Source of the DNA: UBA6016 sp041915365
Lineage (GTDB): Bacteria; Campylobacterota; Campylobacteria; Campylobacterales; UBA6016
DNA length: 64,000 nucleotides
Direction of reading: 5' to 3'
Assembly (NCBI GenBank): GCA_041915365.1
Contig: JAYSBP010000001.1
Span: 62,001-126,000 of the forward strand
Shown: in pieces, positions 8,201 to 16,831 of the stretch
Numbering within the stretch: position 1 is the first letter of the stretch
Layout of the letters: each line of letters opens with the position of its first letter
The notes under the pieces: model-generated
What the model was told of the DNA's origin: nothing
Seen by the model: the letters and a program-made list of their open reading frames with translations, nothing else
Database searches by the model: none
Program-made: the position numbers and the translations under genes

Positions 8201-9847
8201 CTATATACCGTAACTGGCGGTTTTGTCTTTTGAAGGGAGGAAAATTCCAATAAGCCCTTTTAGTCCGACAGACATAACGATATTAAACAAGAATATGAGC
8301 CACGCAAGAAGTATCATACTTCCAAATACTCCAGCAAGAGCCATCAAATCATAGTATTCACCGTTAAAGTACATATGCCGTCTAAGCATACCGTTTAGTC
8401 CGGCCATACCCATAAAAGCGCCCATACCGATACCGCCTATGAGATGAAGCCAAAAATGGATATTCGCCAGTTTTTGACTCCATAGCTTCGCCCCGTTTGT
8501 TACAAGCGGAAAGAGCGCATAAACAGCAGAATAAAGAGTCATATAAAGACCGACGATGATCGCTATATGAACGTGCGCTCCGATAATCCACTGCGTATTG
8601 TGCAAAACCCTGTTTAGCCCCATATCGGCTTGTATAATCCCTGCCGGAACGGCGAGACCGAAACCGATTAGGCCGCCCAGAAGGTATTTTAGTTCGTTAG
8701 TCATCTTGAGGGGTCTAGCTTTCCATAGTGTCACAAGAGTGATAAACAGTGCAAGCCCTTGCGTCAGTAGCTCAAATGCCGTTACCATCTCTCCCGATAT
8801 TAGCTTCATCATCTCCGGCTGCCCCTGATCGCTCAGGAGGTGATGCGACCATACCATCCAAGAGACCAAAAGCTCAAGCATCAAAGCCGCCCTTGCGATA
8901 TTCTCCATAAATAGCTTTTGCCCAGTAATAAGGGTAGCCAGAAGATACCAAGAGCCCGCCACATAGATAAGCACAAGGCCGTCGGCAACGAGGTCAAGCC
9001 CCCACCAAAACCAGTTTTTATAAAGTAACGCATCTACGCTTGAGACGTCCAGATTTATGCCGCCAAGCCCTGTTAGTAAAAACACAAGCACAAGCACACC
9101 GGCACCCAAAATAACGAGAGCATCAAGGAATGTATCCACAGTCCCTCTGAAAATAGCGACAACAGGAAGCGCCAACGCAGGCTCTTTGGAATAAGGGGGC
9201 TTTCCAGTCACCTTGCACCATAGGTTTAGCATACCGTCGATACCAAAACCTGATATTAGAAGCTCTTTTGTGGTCTTGTTCTCATGAACGCCGACTTTTG
9301 CAAAAATAGTCGCATAGATGTTGTAAATAAAGCACAGCGTACCGGTCATAATGAGCGCAACACCTGTTATAAAAACAACACCGCCTATGGCGCTAAACTG
9401 CTCCGTATCTGCAGGAAGCGGCCAATACAGCGTGTACAGTGGGGCATAACTCCAAACAAACGCCGCAATCCAAGCAAGAGCAGTACCGATAGTTATTTGT
9501 AGCCACGTCCAGTTTGCTAGTTTTACGCTATAAAGCGGTTTTTTTGTCAAGAAAGGAACCAAAAACGTAAACGCCGCAAAAACAAGCTGATAAGTAGAAC
9601 CAAAAATTCCGACTATCGGATGAACCGTCATAATCGAGAAAAAGTGGGTTGGATCTGCAAACTCCGGCTGTGGAGCGAGCCTAGGATGAATCTCCACCAT
9701 CCTCATAATCATCCCCTCAATGGAGGCTAGTCCGTAAAACAAAAACGACATAACGACAGCCCTTAGAGTCACCTTTTGCAAGGCGCTAAGCGAGTTGTGG
9801 TCGAACTTGCCGTCAGCTCCGCCTATCAAGTCTTTTGTAAAACTCAT
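8201..9847 (-). CDS. gNOR-like heme-copper reductase, catalytic subunit I
   Basis: A 548-residue integral membrane protein of the heme-copper oxidoreductase superfamily with about 12-14 helices. Heme ligands are kept: H76 (TVH) and H425/H427 (HVH). The active-site pair H335-H336 is also present. On helix VI, where oxidases have GHPEVY and NorB has a His ligand plus Glu, this protein reads WGLDLVADG: the His ligand is replaced by D285, with a second Asp at 289, and there is no cross-linked Tyr. This fits the gNOR family, proposed to reduce NO, better than an O2 reductase. Starts within the subunit II stop (ATGA overlap). Confidence 0.8.
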   Translation of the reverse strand: MSFTKDLIGGADGKFDHNSLSALQKVTLRAVVMSFLFYGLASIEGMIMRMVEIHPRLAPQPEFADPTHFFSIMTVHPIVGIFGSTYQLVFAAFTFLVPFLTKKPLYSVKLANWTWLQITIGTALAWIAAFVWSYAPLYTLYWPLPADTEQFSAIGGVVFITGVALIMTGTLCFIYNIYATIFAKVGVHENKTTKELLISGFGIDGMLNLWCKVTGKPPYSKEPALALPVVAIFRGTVDTFLDALVILGAGVLVLVFLLTGLGGINLDVSSVDALLYKNWFWWGLDLVADGLVLIYVAGSWYLLATLITGQKLFMENIARAALMLELLVSWMVWSHHLLSDQGQPEMMKLISGEMVTAFELLTQGLALFITLVTLWKARPLKMTNELKYLLGGLIGFGLAVPAGIIQADMGLNRVLHNTQWIIGAHVHIAIIVGLYMTLYSAVYALFPLVTNGAKLWSQKLANIHFWLHLIGGIGMGAFMGMAGLNGMLRRHMYFNGEYYDLMALAGVFGSMILLAWLIFLFNIVMSVGLKGLIGIFLPSKDKTASYGI

Positions 9848-10461
9848 TGAACACCCCCTAGTTTACTTACCTCATCATCAGACTCCTTGCAACCGCTTAC
9901 AATGACGGCATCCGCAACTCTTAGATTTGCCCCTTTTGGACCTGAGTATTCGGTAGACAAGATAGTGTACGTACCGTTTTTCCTAAACGTCCATAAAAGG
10001 TCGTTTTTTGTCCCTGGGTTTACTTGCATCTGGGTTACCATCGTGTGATCTTTTCTAAAAAGACCAAACCCGTACGTCAAATCTTTTGACTCGACCTCAA
10101 ATAGCACCTTTTCATTGCAACCTATCTGCATAGGAGACTGCGGCAAGACAAACTCCTGCTCTCTTGTCGTAGGATTTTTCCCGACAGATATTTTAAATAC
10201 TTTGTCAGGTGTATGTTTGTGTCTTGTTATGTCCTCGGACACCCAAGGGATAGCATTGTAGGTAAAAATATGGTGCCCCACGCCGGCAACCACCAAAAAC
10301 GCCATATAACCGTAAAACGGTATCTTAACCAAAGAGCTTGCCTCGCGCCCTTTTGTCAAATTAAATCCGAACCACGCAATTATGGAGATTATCAGTAGTG
10401 CATATATCGTGTAGGCGACCCAGTGAAACTTTAAGAGCTCTATCGAGTCCAAAAAAGTCAT
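9844..10461 (-). CDS. Subunit II of the gNOR-like reductase, CuA site lost
   Basis: A 205-residue protein with two N-terminal membrane helices (about 12-32 and 47-68) and a periplasmic cupredoxin domain like cytochrome oxidase subunit II. The CuA site is gone: the usual DxxHGF is DLTYGF (Y130), and the CSExCGxxH..M segment reads S-T-E-Y-S-G-P-K-G-A-N-L at 169-180, so both Cys, both His and Met are replaced while the scaffold remains. Electrons therefore cannot enter via CuA; quinol is the likely donor, as in bo3 oxidase. First gene of the operon, behind a CRP/FNR-type site. Confidence 0.8.
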   Translation of the reverse strand: MTFLDSIELLKFHWVAYTIYALLIISIIAWFGFNLTKGREASSLVKIPFYGYMAFLVVAGVGHHIFTYNAIPWVSEDITRHKHTPDKVFKISVGKNPTTREQEFVLPQSPMQIGCNEKVLFEVESKDLTYGFGLFRKDHTMVTQMQVNPGTKNDLLWTFRKNGTYTILSTEYSGPKGANLRVADAVIVSGCKESDDEVSKLGGVQ

Positions 10462-10483
10462 AAGCCTCTCCTATTTTGAAATA

Positions 10484-10532
10484 AGAGGACATTAAAGCAA
10501 AAAATAAAATGCAAAGCATTGACTATCGTCAA
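10484..10532 (-). promoter_or_regulatory. CRP/FNR-type operator and promoter of the gNOR-like operon
   Basis: TTGACTATCGTCAA (10519-10532) is a perfect TTGAC-N4-GTCAA palindrome matching the FNR/NNR-type half-site spacing. Reading on the minus strand, TTTAAT at 10496-10491 is a good -10, which puts the start of transcription near 10484. The palindrome centre (10525.5) is then at about -41.5, the class II activator position. The leader is about 23 bases and contains TAGGAGAGG before the ATG. Confidence 0.65.
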
Positions 10533-10572
10533 GATTTAAGATAAAAAAGTCTTAAATTTAAATTTGCGATTT

Positions 10573-10604
10573 AAAAAAGAGCCATCTTTGGGATTAAATG
10601 GCTT
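10573..10604 (-). terminator. Terminator of the thioredoxin-transporter-alcohol dehydrogenase operon
   Basis: AGCCAT (10580-10585) and ATGGCT (10599-10604) form a stem. On the minus strand it is followed by C and six T (10579-10573), and on the plus strand by seven T, so it can work both ways. It overlaps the last codons of the dehydrogenase gene. Confidence 0.6.
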
Positions 10605-11739
10605 TTTTTAATATCTCTTCGATTGTTTTTTTGTCGTATTCTTTGTAGGGTTTTGAGCCTTTGGCCGTCATTACGGCGTTATCAGCTATCTTTGGTATAT
10701 CAGACGGTAGTATCTGTACATCTTCAAGCCTTGTAGGAAGCCCTATAAAACGAAGCCATCCTTCAAATGCCGCCACACCCTCAGCTCCGCTTTTTTTGAA
10801 CATTTTTTTGCAAAATCTATCTACTTTTTTTGGCTCTCGCTCACGAAACCATGCAAGCCATGCGGGCATTACGATAGCAAGCCCCTCGCCGTGCGGTATG
10901 TCGTATATCGCACTCATCGGTCTCTCAATAAGGTGGTTTGGAAAAATATACTCTTCGAGTCCTGCGCTAAGCACACCGTTGAGGGCAAGCGTCGCAGACC
11001 ACATAAAAGAGGCTCTGGCATCATAATCATTTGGATTTTTGAGTATCCTCTCAATATCTTGAATGATTGTTTTGATAACCGCTTCGCTCATTCTATCGTT
11101 TAGACGGAGAGGATTTTTTTTGGTGAAGTATCCCTCAAGTAGATGAGATATAGCGTCAGCCGCCGCAGTAGCCGACTGTCTTGGAGATACGCTAAAGGTA
11201 AGCCTCGGGTTTAGAGCGGAGGCTTTTGGGTACAAGTGTGTGGAGCTTAGAACATATTTTTTTTGCCCGTCTTCGTTTGTGACGACACAGCCGCTATTCA
11301 TCTCACTACCGGTCGCCGCCAAAGTAAGCACGGTATATACAGGTATAGCCGCCGATGGCTCCGCCCTAGCCTCAAAAAAATCCCAAACATCACCATCATA
11401 CAAAGCCCCGGCCGCAATAGCTTTCGCTTCATCTATAACACTCCCGCCACCTATTGCAAGCAAACAATCTACGGAGTTTTTTCTAGCCCATTCGATACCC
11501 TCTTTAACGTGAGAGAGCACGGGATTTGGCCTCACACCGCCAAAATCGGTAAAGCCAAGCTCATTTTTGATAAGTCGTCTTACCACTCTATCATATATTC
11601 CGTTTTGCTTTATAGAGCCTTTGCCGTAAACTATCATCACCTTGCGATGCCCGGCGGCCTTGATGTCGGCTACTATGTTTAGCTCCGCCTCTTCACCGAA
11701 TATAATTTTCGTAGGGTTATGAAAGACAAAACCTTTCAC
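10594..11739 (-). CDS. Iron-containing alcohol dehydrogenase (YqhD/BdhA type)
   Basis: Cytoplasmic group III dehydrogenase reducing aldehydes with NAD(P)H. The 381 residues show the GGGSVIDEAKAIA dinucleotide motif (about 97-109), TGSEMN (about 143-148), and the metal site with D195, H199 (DAISHLLEG) and the distal His in IPHGEGLA, as in YqhD and butanol dehydrogenases. The start is GTG after a strong GGAGG. The gene begins one base after the transporter stop, so it is the third gene of an operon with that transporter and a thioredoxin. The substrate is unknown. Confidence 0.88.
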   Translation of the reverse strand: MKGFVFHNPTKIIFGEEAELNIVADIKAAGHRKVMIVYGKGSIKQNGIYDRVVRRLIKNELGFTDFGGVRPNPVLSHVKEGIEWARKNSVDCLLAIGGGSVIDEAKAIAAGALYDGDVWDFFEARAEPSAAIPVYTVLTLAATGSEMNSGCVVTNEDGQKKYVLSSTHLYPKASALNPRLTFSVSPRQSATAAADAISHLLEGYFTKKNPLRLNDRMSEAVIKTIIQDIERILKNPNDYDARASFMWSATLALNGVLSAGLEEYIFPNHLIERPMSAIYDIPHGEGLAIVMPAWLAWFREREPKKVDRFCKKMFKKSGAEGVAAFEGWLRFIGLPTRLEDVQILPSDIPKIADNAVMTAKGSKPYKEYDKKTIEEILKKAI

Positions 11740-11740
11740 C

Positions 11741-13081
11741 CTAGCCCTCCACGCTCGTATCTTTGTAGTTTAAAAAGCCTTTTAGATACTCATCCGTTAG
11801 TCGCTCTTTTTCGTATTTAACGACAAGGACGTTTTCTGTTTTATTGACGTATGTGTCCACTATCCCCTCAATCTCTTTAAGTCCAGCTATTCTAGCCTCT
11901 TCTAGCATCGAAATATCAAGGTACAAAAATGAAGCTTTTATCGGATTTTTCATCTTTAGCATATATAAAAGCCATAGGAACGAGACAAAAGTAAGTACCA
12001 AAGATAGAGATTTGAGATCCATATAATGCAGTATCGCTCCGCCTATCGCTCCGCCTAGGAATACGCCAAGATACTGAAACGTAGTGAATACGCCAAGAGC
12101 GGAACCTCTTTGACTTGCTTTTGCGTATTTGCTAACTGTACTTTGTAGTAAAGGCTCAAGCATATTAAACCCTATAAAAAACAGCACCGCCGCAACCACA
12201 AAAACAGATGAAGACGCCGCAAGTCCAAAAAGCAAAAACGCTATGGTGTTAACAAAAATAGAGGCCACAAAAATCTGTCTGATTTTGTTATATTTTTCAC
12301 CCAGTATCGCCGCAAGAGTCATAAATATAAAGCCAAAAATAAGAGCCGGAATATACACTTGCCAAAGCTCATTTTTTGCCCAACCAAACTTAGTCGTTAG
12401 CTCAAGCGGAATAATCATAAAAGCAATCGTCAGCAAAAACCCGTGAAAAAACATATTCACATACATTTTTATTAGATTTGAATCGGTAAAAAGCTCTACA
12501 AACTTTGGCGCTTCGCCGTCAAATGCGTGATGTATCCGTGGCGGTTCCGGGATAAAAATAAGCAAATATCCAAGGGCAAGCACAGCCAAAAACGCCGTAA
12601 TCAAAAATAGCACATCAACGCCATAATGTCCGCCTACGTAAGGGCCGATAAGTATCGCCGCCGCAAAACTCATCGCAATAGCCCCACCCATCATCGCCAT
12701 CGCTTTGGAGCGTTTTTCTTCACTGGTAAAGTCTGCTATCATAGCGGTAACAACTGAGCTTATAGCCCCTGCACCTTGTAAGAAACGACCGAGTATTAGC
12801 ATATAAATATCGCTCGAGACGGCGCAAAGAAGAGAACCAGCGACAAAAATAACCAAACCGATAGCCGTCAGCGTCTTGCGTCCTATCTTATCACTCAAAA
12901 TCCCAAACGGAAGCTGAAATAGCAGCTGGCTAAAAGCGTAGCCGCCGACGACAAGCCCTATCAAAAAAGCGTTTGAGCCGCTCATTGAAGCCGCATATAC
13001 TGACAGTAGCGGCATAACCAAAAAAAGCCCGAAAAAACGGAGGGCAACTATAAAACTAAGGGATGCGACTATTTTTTTCAT
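11741..13081 (-). CDS. Major facilitator transporter, YajR-like with C-terminal YAM-type domain
   Basis: A 446-residue inner membrane transporter with 12 predicted helices. The loop 2-3 motif GILSDKIGRKT and the motif GRFLQGAGA are of the drug:H+ antiporter type. About 65 residues follow the last helix, beginning ISMLEEARIAGLKEI and including NVLVVKYE, which resembles the ferredoxin-like YAM domain of YajR. Substrate unknown. It overlaps the upstream thioredoxin gene by four bases (ATGA), so the two may be functionally tied. Confidence 0.82.
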   Translation of the reverse strand: MKKIVASLSFIVALRFFGLFLVMPLLSVYAASMSGSNAFLIGLVVGGYAFSQLLFQLPFGILSDKIGRKTLTAIGLVIFVAGSLLCAVSSDIYMLILGRFLQGAGAISSVVTAMIADFTSEEKRSKAMAMMGGAIAMSFAAAILIGPYVGGHYGVDVLFLITAFLAVLALGYLLIFIPEPPRIHHAFDGEAPKFVELFTDSNLIKMYVNMFFHGFLLTIAFMIIPLELTTKFGWAKNELWQVYIPALIFGFIFMTLAAILGEKYNKIRQIFVASIFVNTIAFLLFGLAASSSVFVVAAVLFFIGFNMLEPLLQSTVSKYAKASQRGSALGVFTTFQYLGVFLGGAIGGAILHYMDLKSLSLVLTFVSFLWLLYMLKMKNPIKASFLYLDISMLEEARIAGLKEIEGIVDTYVNKTENVLVVKYEKERLTDEYLKGFLNYKDTSVEG

Positions 13082-13479
13082 TTATTACTACCTTTTGATC
13101 TTTGCGCCAAATCCGCTAAAAATTCATTTGTGTTCCTAAAGCCGATAACTCTCGGCATCATCTCTTTTTCGCTTGAATTTATAAAAGCGATGGTTGGCAC
13201 ACCTTGGACTCTCATGCTTCTTGGCATATCTGCGCTATCTTCTAGGAGCGAGAGGGGTACAAAAGCGGCGTTAATCGCCTTGCACACCCGCTCATCAGAA
13301 AGGGTCTCATTGCTCATCTTTGTGCAGTACGGGCAAGTTATCGATGACACAAAAAGCAAAATCGGCTTCTTGGTTTTTGCGGATATTTTTTTTGCCTCAG
13401 ACATCGAGTTTTGCCAATCTATATCGCAAGCAAAACAAAAAGAGAACAGCAAGGCCGCCATCAATACAATCCTACCCAT
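13078..13479 (-). CDS. Periplasmic thioredoxin-like protein (CPYC)
   Basis: A 133-residue exported thioredoxin-fold protein. It has a signal peptide (MGRIVLMAALLFSFCFA), CPYC near residues 54-57, and the cis-proline loop VPTIAF. The later GFRNTNEFL is typical of SoxW/thioredoxin-related small proteins (Thioredoxin_7 like). I chose ATG at 13479 over an in-frame GTG at 13482 because AGGA is better spaced to it. First gene of an operon, divergent from ispG. Probably a periplasmic disulfide reductase; partner unknown. Confidence 0.8.
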   Translation of the reverse strand: MGRIVLMAALLFSFCFACDIDWQNSMSEAKKISAKTKKPILLFVSSITCPYCTKMSNETLSDERVCKAINAAFVPLSLLEDSADMPRSMRVQGVPTIAFINSSEKEMMPRVIGFRNTNEFLADLAQRSKGSNK

Positions 13480-13617
13480 CACACAATCCTTATCGCCTAA
13501 TTTGGCGTTTTATATCCGTATTCTAACGCTTTTGACTTTCATATTTGGCATATTCGGCGCATTAAACCAATAGATTTTAAAATACACCATAATTTTGATA
13601 CAAAAAAGAGTCCTAGC

Positions 13618-14688
13618 GTGATAAAAAGATACCCGACAAAAAAAATATATGTAGGAGATGTTGCCGTCGGCGGTGATGCCCCTATCTCTGTGCAGTCAAT
13701 GACATTTTCAAAGACGCATGACGTGGAGGCTACGGTAGAGCAGATAAACCGCCTGCACTTCGCCGGATGCGATATAGTGCGGGTATCCGTGCCGGATGAA
13801 GAGAGTGCTGAGGCTCTAACCGAAATCAAAAAAAGGACACAACTACCGCTAGTCGCAGACATACACTTCAACTACCGTCTCGCTCTCATAGCTGCCGAGT
13901 CCGTAGACTGCATACGGATAAATCCTGGCAACATAGGCGAAAAAAGCAGAATACTAGAAGTAGTAAAAGCGTGCAAGGAGCGACACCTGCCGATACGAAT
14001 AGGTGTAAATGCAGGAAGCCTAGAGAAACACCTAGAACAAAAATACGGACAAACCCCGCAGGCGATGATAGAATCCGCCCTATACAACATAAAACTACTA
14101 GAAGATGCTGATTTTACCGACATCAAAGTATCCATGAAAGCAAGCGACGTACTGCGAACGGTTGAGGCATATCGTGGGCTTCGTCCACTCGTAGAGTATC
14201 CTTTCCATATAGGCGTCACAGAGGCCGGAACGATGTTTGGCTCTACGGTCAAATCATCTATTGCTCTTGGGAGCCTACTTATGGACGGCATAGGCGATAC
14301 GATGAGGGTGTCGGTGACCGGCGAGCTAGAAAACGAGATAAAAATCGGCAAAACAATACTTAAAAGCCTAGGACTCATAAAAGACGGGGTAAATATCATC
14401 TCGTGCCCGACTTGCGCAAGGCTGGAGGCCGACCTAGTGACCGCCGTGCAAGAGGTGGAAGAGCGTACGGCTCACATCAAAGAGCCTCTTGATATATCGG
14501 TGATGGGGTGTGCCGTAAACGCACTCGGCGAGGCAAAACATGCGGACGTGGCGATAGCCTACGGCAAGGGCGAGGGTCTCATCATAGTAAAGGGAGAAAT
14601 AGTCGCAAAGCTAAAAGAGAGTGAGCTAAAAGAGAGATTTATCGAAGAGGTGGAAAAAGCGGCGTTGGCGGCTAGGAAAGAGGCGTGA
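13618..14688 (+). CDS. ispG: IspG, 4-hydroxy-3-methylbut-2-enyl diphosphate synthase
   Basis: Iron-sulfur enzyme of the MEP isoprenoid pathway, converting MEcPP to HMBPP. The TIM-barrel starts with VGDVAVGGDAPISVQSM. The cluster ligands C263, C266 (SCPTC), C298 (MGCAVN) and E305 are all present. At 356 residues it is of standard bacterial length. The start is GTG. It overlaps the DUF819 gene by four bases, so the two are co-transcribed. Confidence 0.95.
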   Translation: MIKRYPTKKIYVGDVAVGGDAPISVQSMTFSKTHDVEATVEQINRLHFAGCDIVRVSVPDEESAEALTEIKKRTQLPLVADIHFNYRLALIAAESVDCIRINPGNIGEKSRILEVVKACKERHLPIRIGVNAGSLEKHLEQKYGQTPQAMIESALYNIKLLEDADFTDIKVSMKASDVLRTVEAYRGLRPLVEYPFHIGVTEAGTMFGSTVKSSIALGSLLMDGIGDTMRVSVTGELENEIKIGKTILKSLGLIKDGVNIISCPTCARLEADLVTAVQEVEERTAHIKEPLDISVMGCAVNALGEAKHADVAIAYGKGEGLIIVKGEIVAKLKESELKERFIEEVEKAALAARKEA

Positions 14689-15815
14689 TAGCAAGTCCAT
14701 TACTCTTTGTAGTCATCATCACATTCGTTATTGTCGGTATCAAGACGGCAGAGAGGCGGAGTGGCTCAAAGTTTTTTGAGTATGTACCGTCGATAGTACT
14801 TATCTATTTTGCTATGATGGCAATGGGTAATATACGGCTTTTTGAACCGCAACTCCTAAGGAGCTTTGCGCCGCTAAAATCATACATTCTCCCAGCGATG
14901 ATATTTTTGATGCTTCTGGGTAGTGACATAAGAAGCATCTACCGCATCAAAACAAAGCTTCTTGTATCGTTTTTTGTCACTTCAGCGTCCATCATGGCGG
15001 CATTTACGTTGATGTGGGTGTCCATGGGGGCTTTGTTTGAGCATGAGGCATATAAGGCATTTGGGGCTCTATCTGGGAGCTGGATAGGCGGCACGGCAAA
15101 TATGGTAGCCGTCGCATCCGCCACGGGGCTAAGCGGTGAGTTGATGGGATATTGCCTCATCACGGATTCTGTTTGCTACGCCGCTTGGCTTGCATTTTTG
15201 CTATTTTCCGTAGGACACAAAGATAGATTTAACGCATGGGCAAAAGCAGAAGCTGTGACAAGCGCTCCACCTAGCCGAAAATTAGATAGCGTCAGTGCAA
15301 AACTAGATATTTACGCAATCATCGTAGCCGTCACGATATCCGTGGTTGTGGTAGCGCTATCAAAAGTTTTGCCGACATATTCATTTGTAACAAGCTCGTT
15401 TTGGGTTGTCGTACTCTCCACAATTATAGGTATTGCAGCGTCATTTACACCACTTAGTCATTCGCAAAAAAGTGAAAAAATAGGCTTTTGGCTCCTCTAT
15501 GCTCTCATAGCTCTCATTGCCGTAGAATCAGCATTTGACGACATAGGTAAAGCGTGGCTCTTTGTGCTTGCTGGCTTCATGGTAATAGCTCTTCACGCAT
15601 TATTTCTAGTCATCTATGCCAAAGCGTTTCGCATCGACCTCTTCACGATAGGGGTAGCCAGTCTCGCCAATATCGGTGGAGTCGCCTCCGCCCCACTCCT
15701 AGCCGCAGCGTTCAACAAAAATCTAGTAAGCGTAGGTGTCATCATGTCGATGCTAGGCTATATCATCGGCACTTTTTGCGGGATTGCGGTGACTTATATC
15801 TTAGGGGTTATCTAA
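14685..15815 (+). CDS. DUF819 family membrane protein
   Basis: A 376-residue protein with about ten hydrophobic segments and the family features GSWIGGTANMVAVA (about 130-143) and ANIGGVASAPLLAA near the C-terminus, two similar Gly-rich re-entrant-looking motifs. The family (YjcL-like) resembles secondary transporters, but its substrate is unknown. The GTG start overlaps the ispG stop. Confidence 0.85.
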   Translation: MIASPLLFVVIITFVIVGIKTAERRSGSKFFEYVPSIVLIYFAMMAMGNIRLFEPQLLRSFAPLKSYILPAMIFLMLLGSDIRSIYRIKTKLLVSFFVTSASIMAAFTLMWVSMGALFEHEAYKAFGALSGSWIGGTANMVAVASATGLSGELMGYCLITDSVCYAAWLAFLLFSVGHKDRFNAWAKAEAVTSAPPSRKLDSVSAKLDIYAIIVAVTISVVVVALSKVLPTYSFVTSSFWVVVLSTIIGIAASFTPLSHSQKSEKIGFWLLYALIALIAVESAFDDIGKAWLFVLAGFMVIALHALFLVIYAKAFRIDLFTIGVASLANIGGVASAPLLAAAFNKNLVSVGVIMSMLGYIIGTFCGIAVTYILGVI

Positions 15816-15850
15816 GGTATAGTTTTACATCAATTTATAAGGCAAAACAG

Positions 15851-16831
15851 ATGAAACGACTGATTTTTTTGTGCCTAGCCGTGAGCGCTTTGTTATTCGG
15901 ATATACCGAAGAGGGTATTAGATTTGAGAGCGTCAAATACCCTTTTGAGGTAAATATGCAAGAGCTATCGTCAAACGGCAAGAGATACGAAATGGCATAT
16001 ATGGATTTGAGACCGCAAAATCCAAACGGCAAGACCGTAGTGCTCCTGCACGGCAAGAACTTCACGGGGGCATATTGGGAGCAAACGGCAAAAGAGCTAT
16101 CGGCTCTTGGATACAGGGTGATAATGCCAGACCAAATAGGCTTTGGCAAGTCGTCAAAACCTGAGTTTTACGAGTATAGCTTCCAGCAATTCGCCTACAA
16201 TACAAAGTCAATACTAGACAGCCTAGGTATCAAGCGCATTTATCTGCTTGGGCACTCGATGGGCGGGATGCTTGCTATGCGTTTTGCGATAATGTACCCG
16301 CAAATGGTCGACAAATTAGCACTTGAAAATCCGATAGGACTAGAGGATTGGCAAAAATTTGTTACATATCCGCCGCTTGATTATTGGGTCAAAAAAGAGA
16401 TGGGACTAAGCATAGAATCAATGAGAGACTACCAACTAAAGGCCTATTACGACGGTAAATGGAAAAGCGAATACGACAAATGGCTTGAGCTGCAAATAAA
16501 CCCTATAAAAAGCGCCAACTATCCCAGAGTAGCCATAAATCAAGCGCTTATCGGCAATATGATATTTACGCAACCAGTCATACACGAAGCCAAAAATATC
16601 AAAACAAAAACGCTACTTATAATAGGTCTCAGGGACAAAACGGCAATAGGCAAAGATTTAGCCGATGAGAAAACGAGAGCATTAATGGGCGACTATACAG
16701 CTCTTGGGAAAAATGCGCATAAGCTTATTTCCAATTCAAAACTCGTTGAGTTGCAAGGAATAGGCCACATGCCTCACATAGAAGCATTTGAGCTATTTTT
16801 TAGACCGTTATCTGAGTTTTTTGCCGAGTAG
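15851..16831 (+). CDS. Periplasmic alpha/beta hydrolase
   Basis: A 326-residue hydrolase with a signal peptide (MKRLIFLCLAVSALLFG). The oxyanion stretch is LLHGKNFTG (about 65-73), the nucleophile elbow GHSMGG (S136), and the likely catalytic His lies in GIGHMPHIE near residue 309. The open frame reaches back to 15554, but that part overlaps the DUF819 gene and lacks a signal peptide; ATG 15851 after AAGG gives a proper export signal. It abuts the convergent histidine kinase gene. Substrate unknown; related to haloperoxidase/epoxide hydrolase-like esterases. Confidence 0.83.
   Translation: MKRLIFLCLAVSALLFGYTEEGIRFESVKYPFEVNMQELSSNGKRYEMAYMDLRPQNPNGKTVVLLHGKNFTGAYWEQTAKELSALGYRVIMPDQIGFGKSSKPEFYEYSFQQFAYNTKSILDSLGIKRIYLLGHSMGGMLAMRFAIMYPQMVDKLALENPIGLEDWQKFVTYPPLDYWVKKEMGLSIESMRDYQLKAYYDGKWKSEYDKWLELQINPIKSANYPRVAINQALIGNMIFTQPVIHEAKNIKTKTLLIIGLRDKTAIGKDLADEKTRALMGDYTALGKNAHKLISNSKLVELQGIGHMPHIEAFELFFRPLSEFFAE

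Noticed and set aside
13494..13507. CGCC-TAATTT-GGCG repeat between the thioredoxin and ispG genes
   Set aside because: Four-base arms are too short to call an operator or terminator without conservation data.
13130..13573. Plus-strand reading frames opposite the thioredoxin gene
   Set aside because: They are mirror frames of a well-supported gene, with no ribosome binding site or recognisable protein.
15554..15850. Longer start for the alpha/beta hydrolase
   Set aside because: It lies inside the DUF819 gene in another frame and would hide the signal peptide; ATG 15851 has AAGG and a clear export signal.
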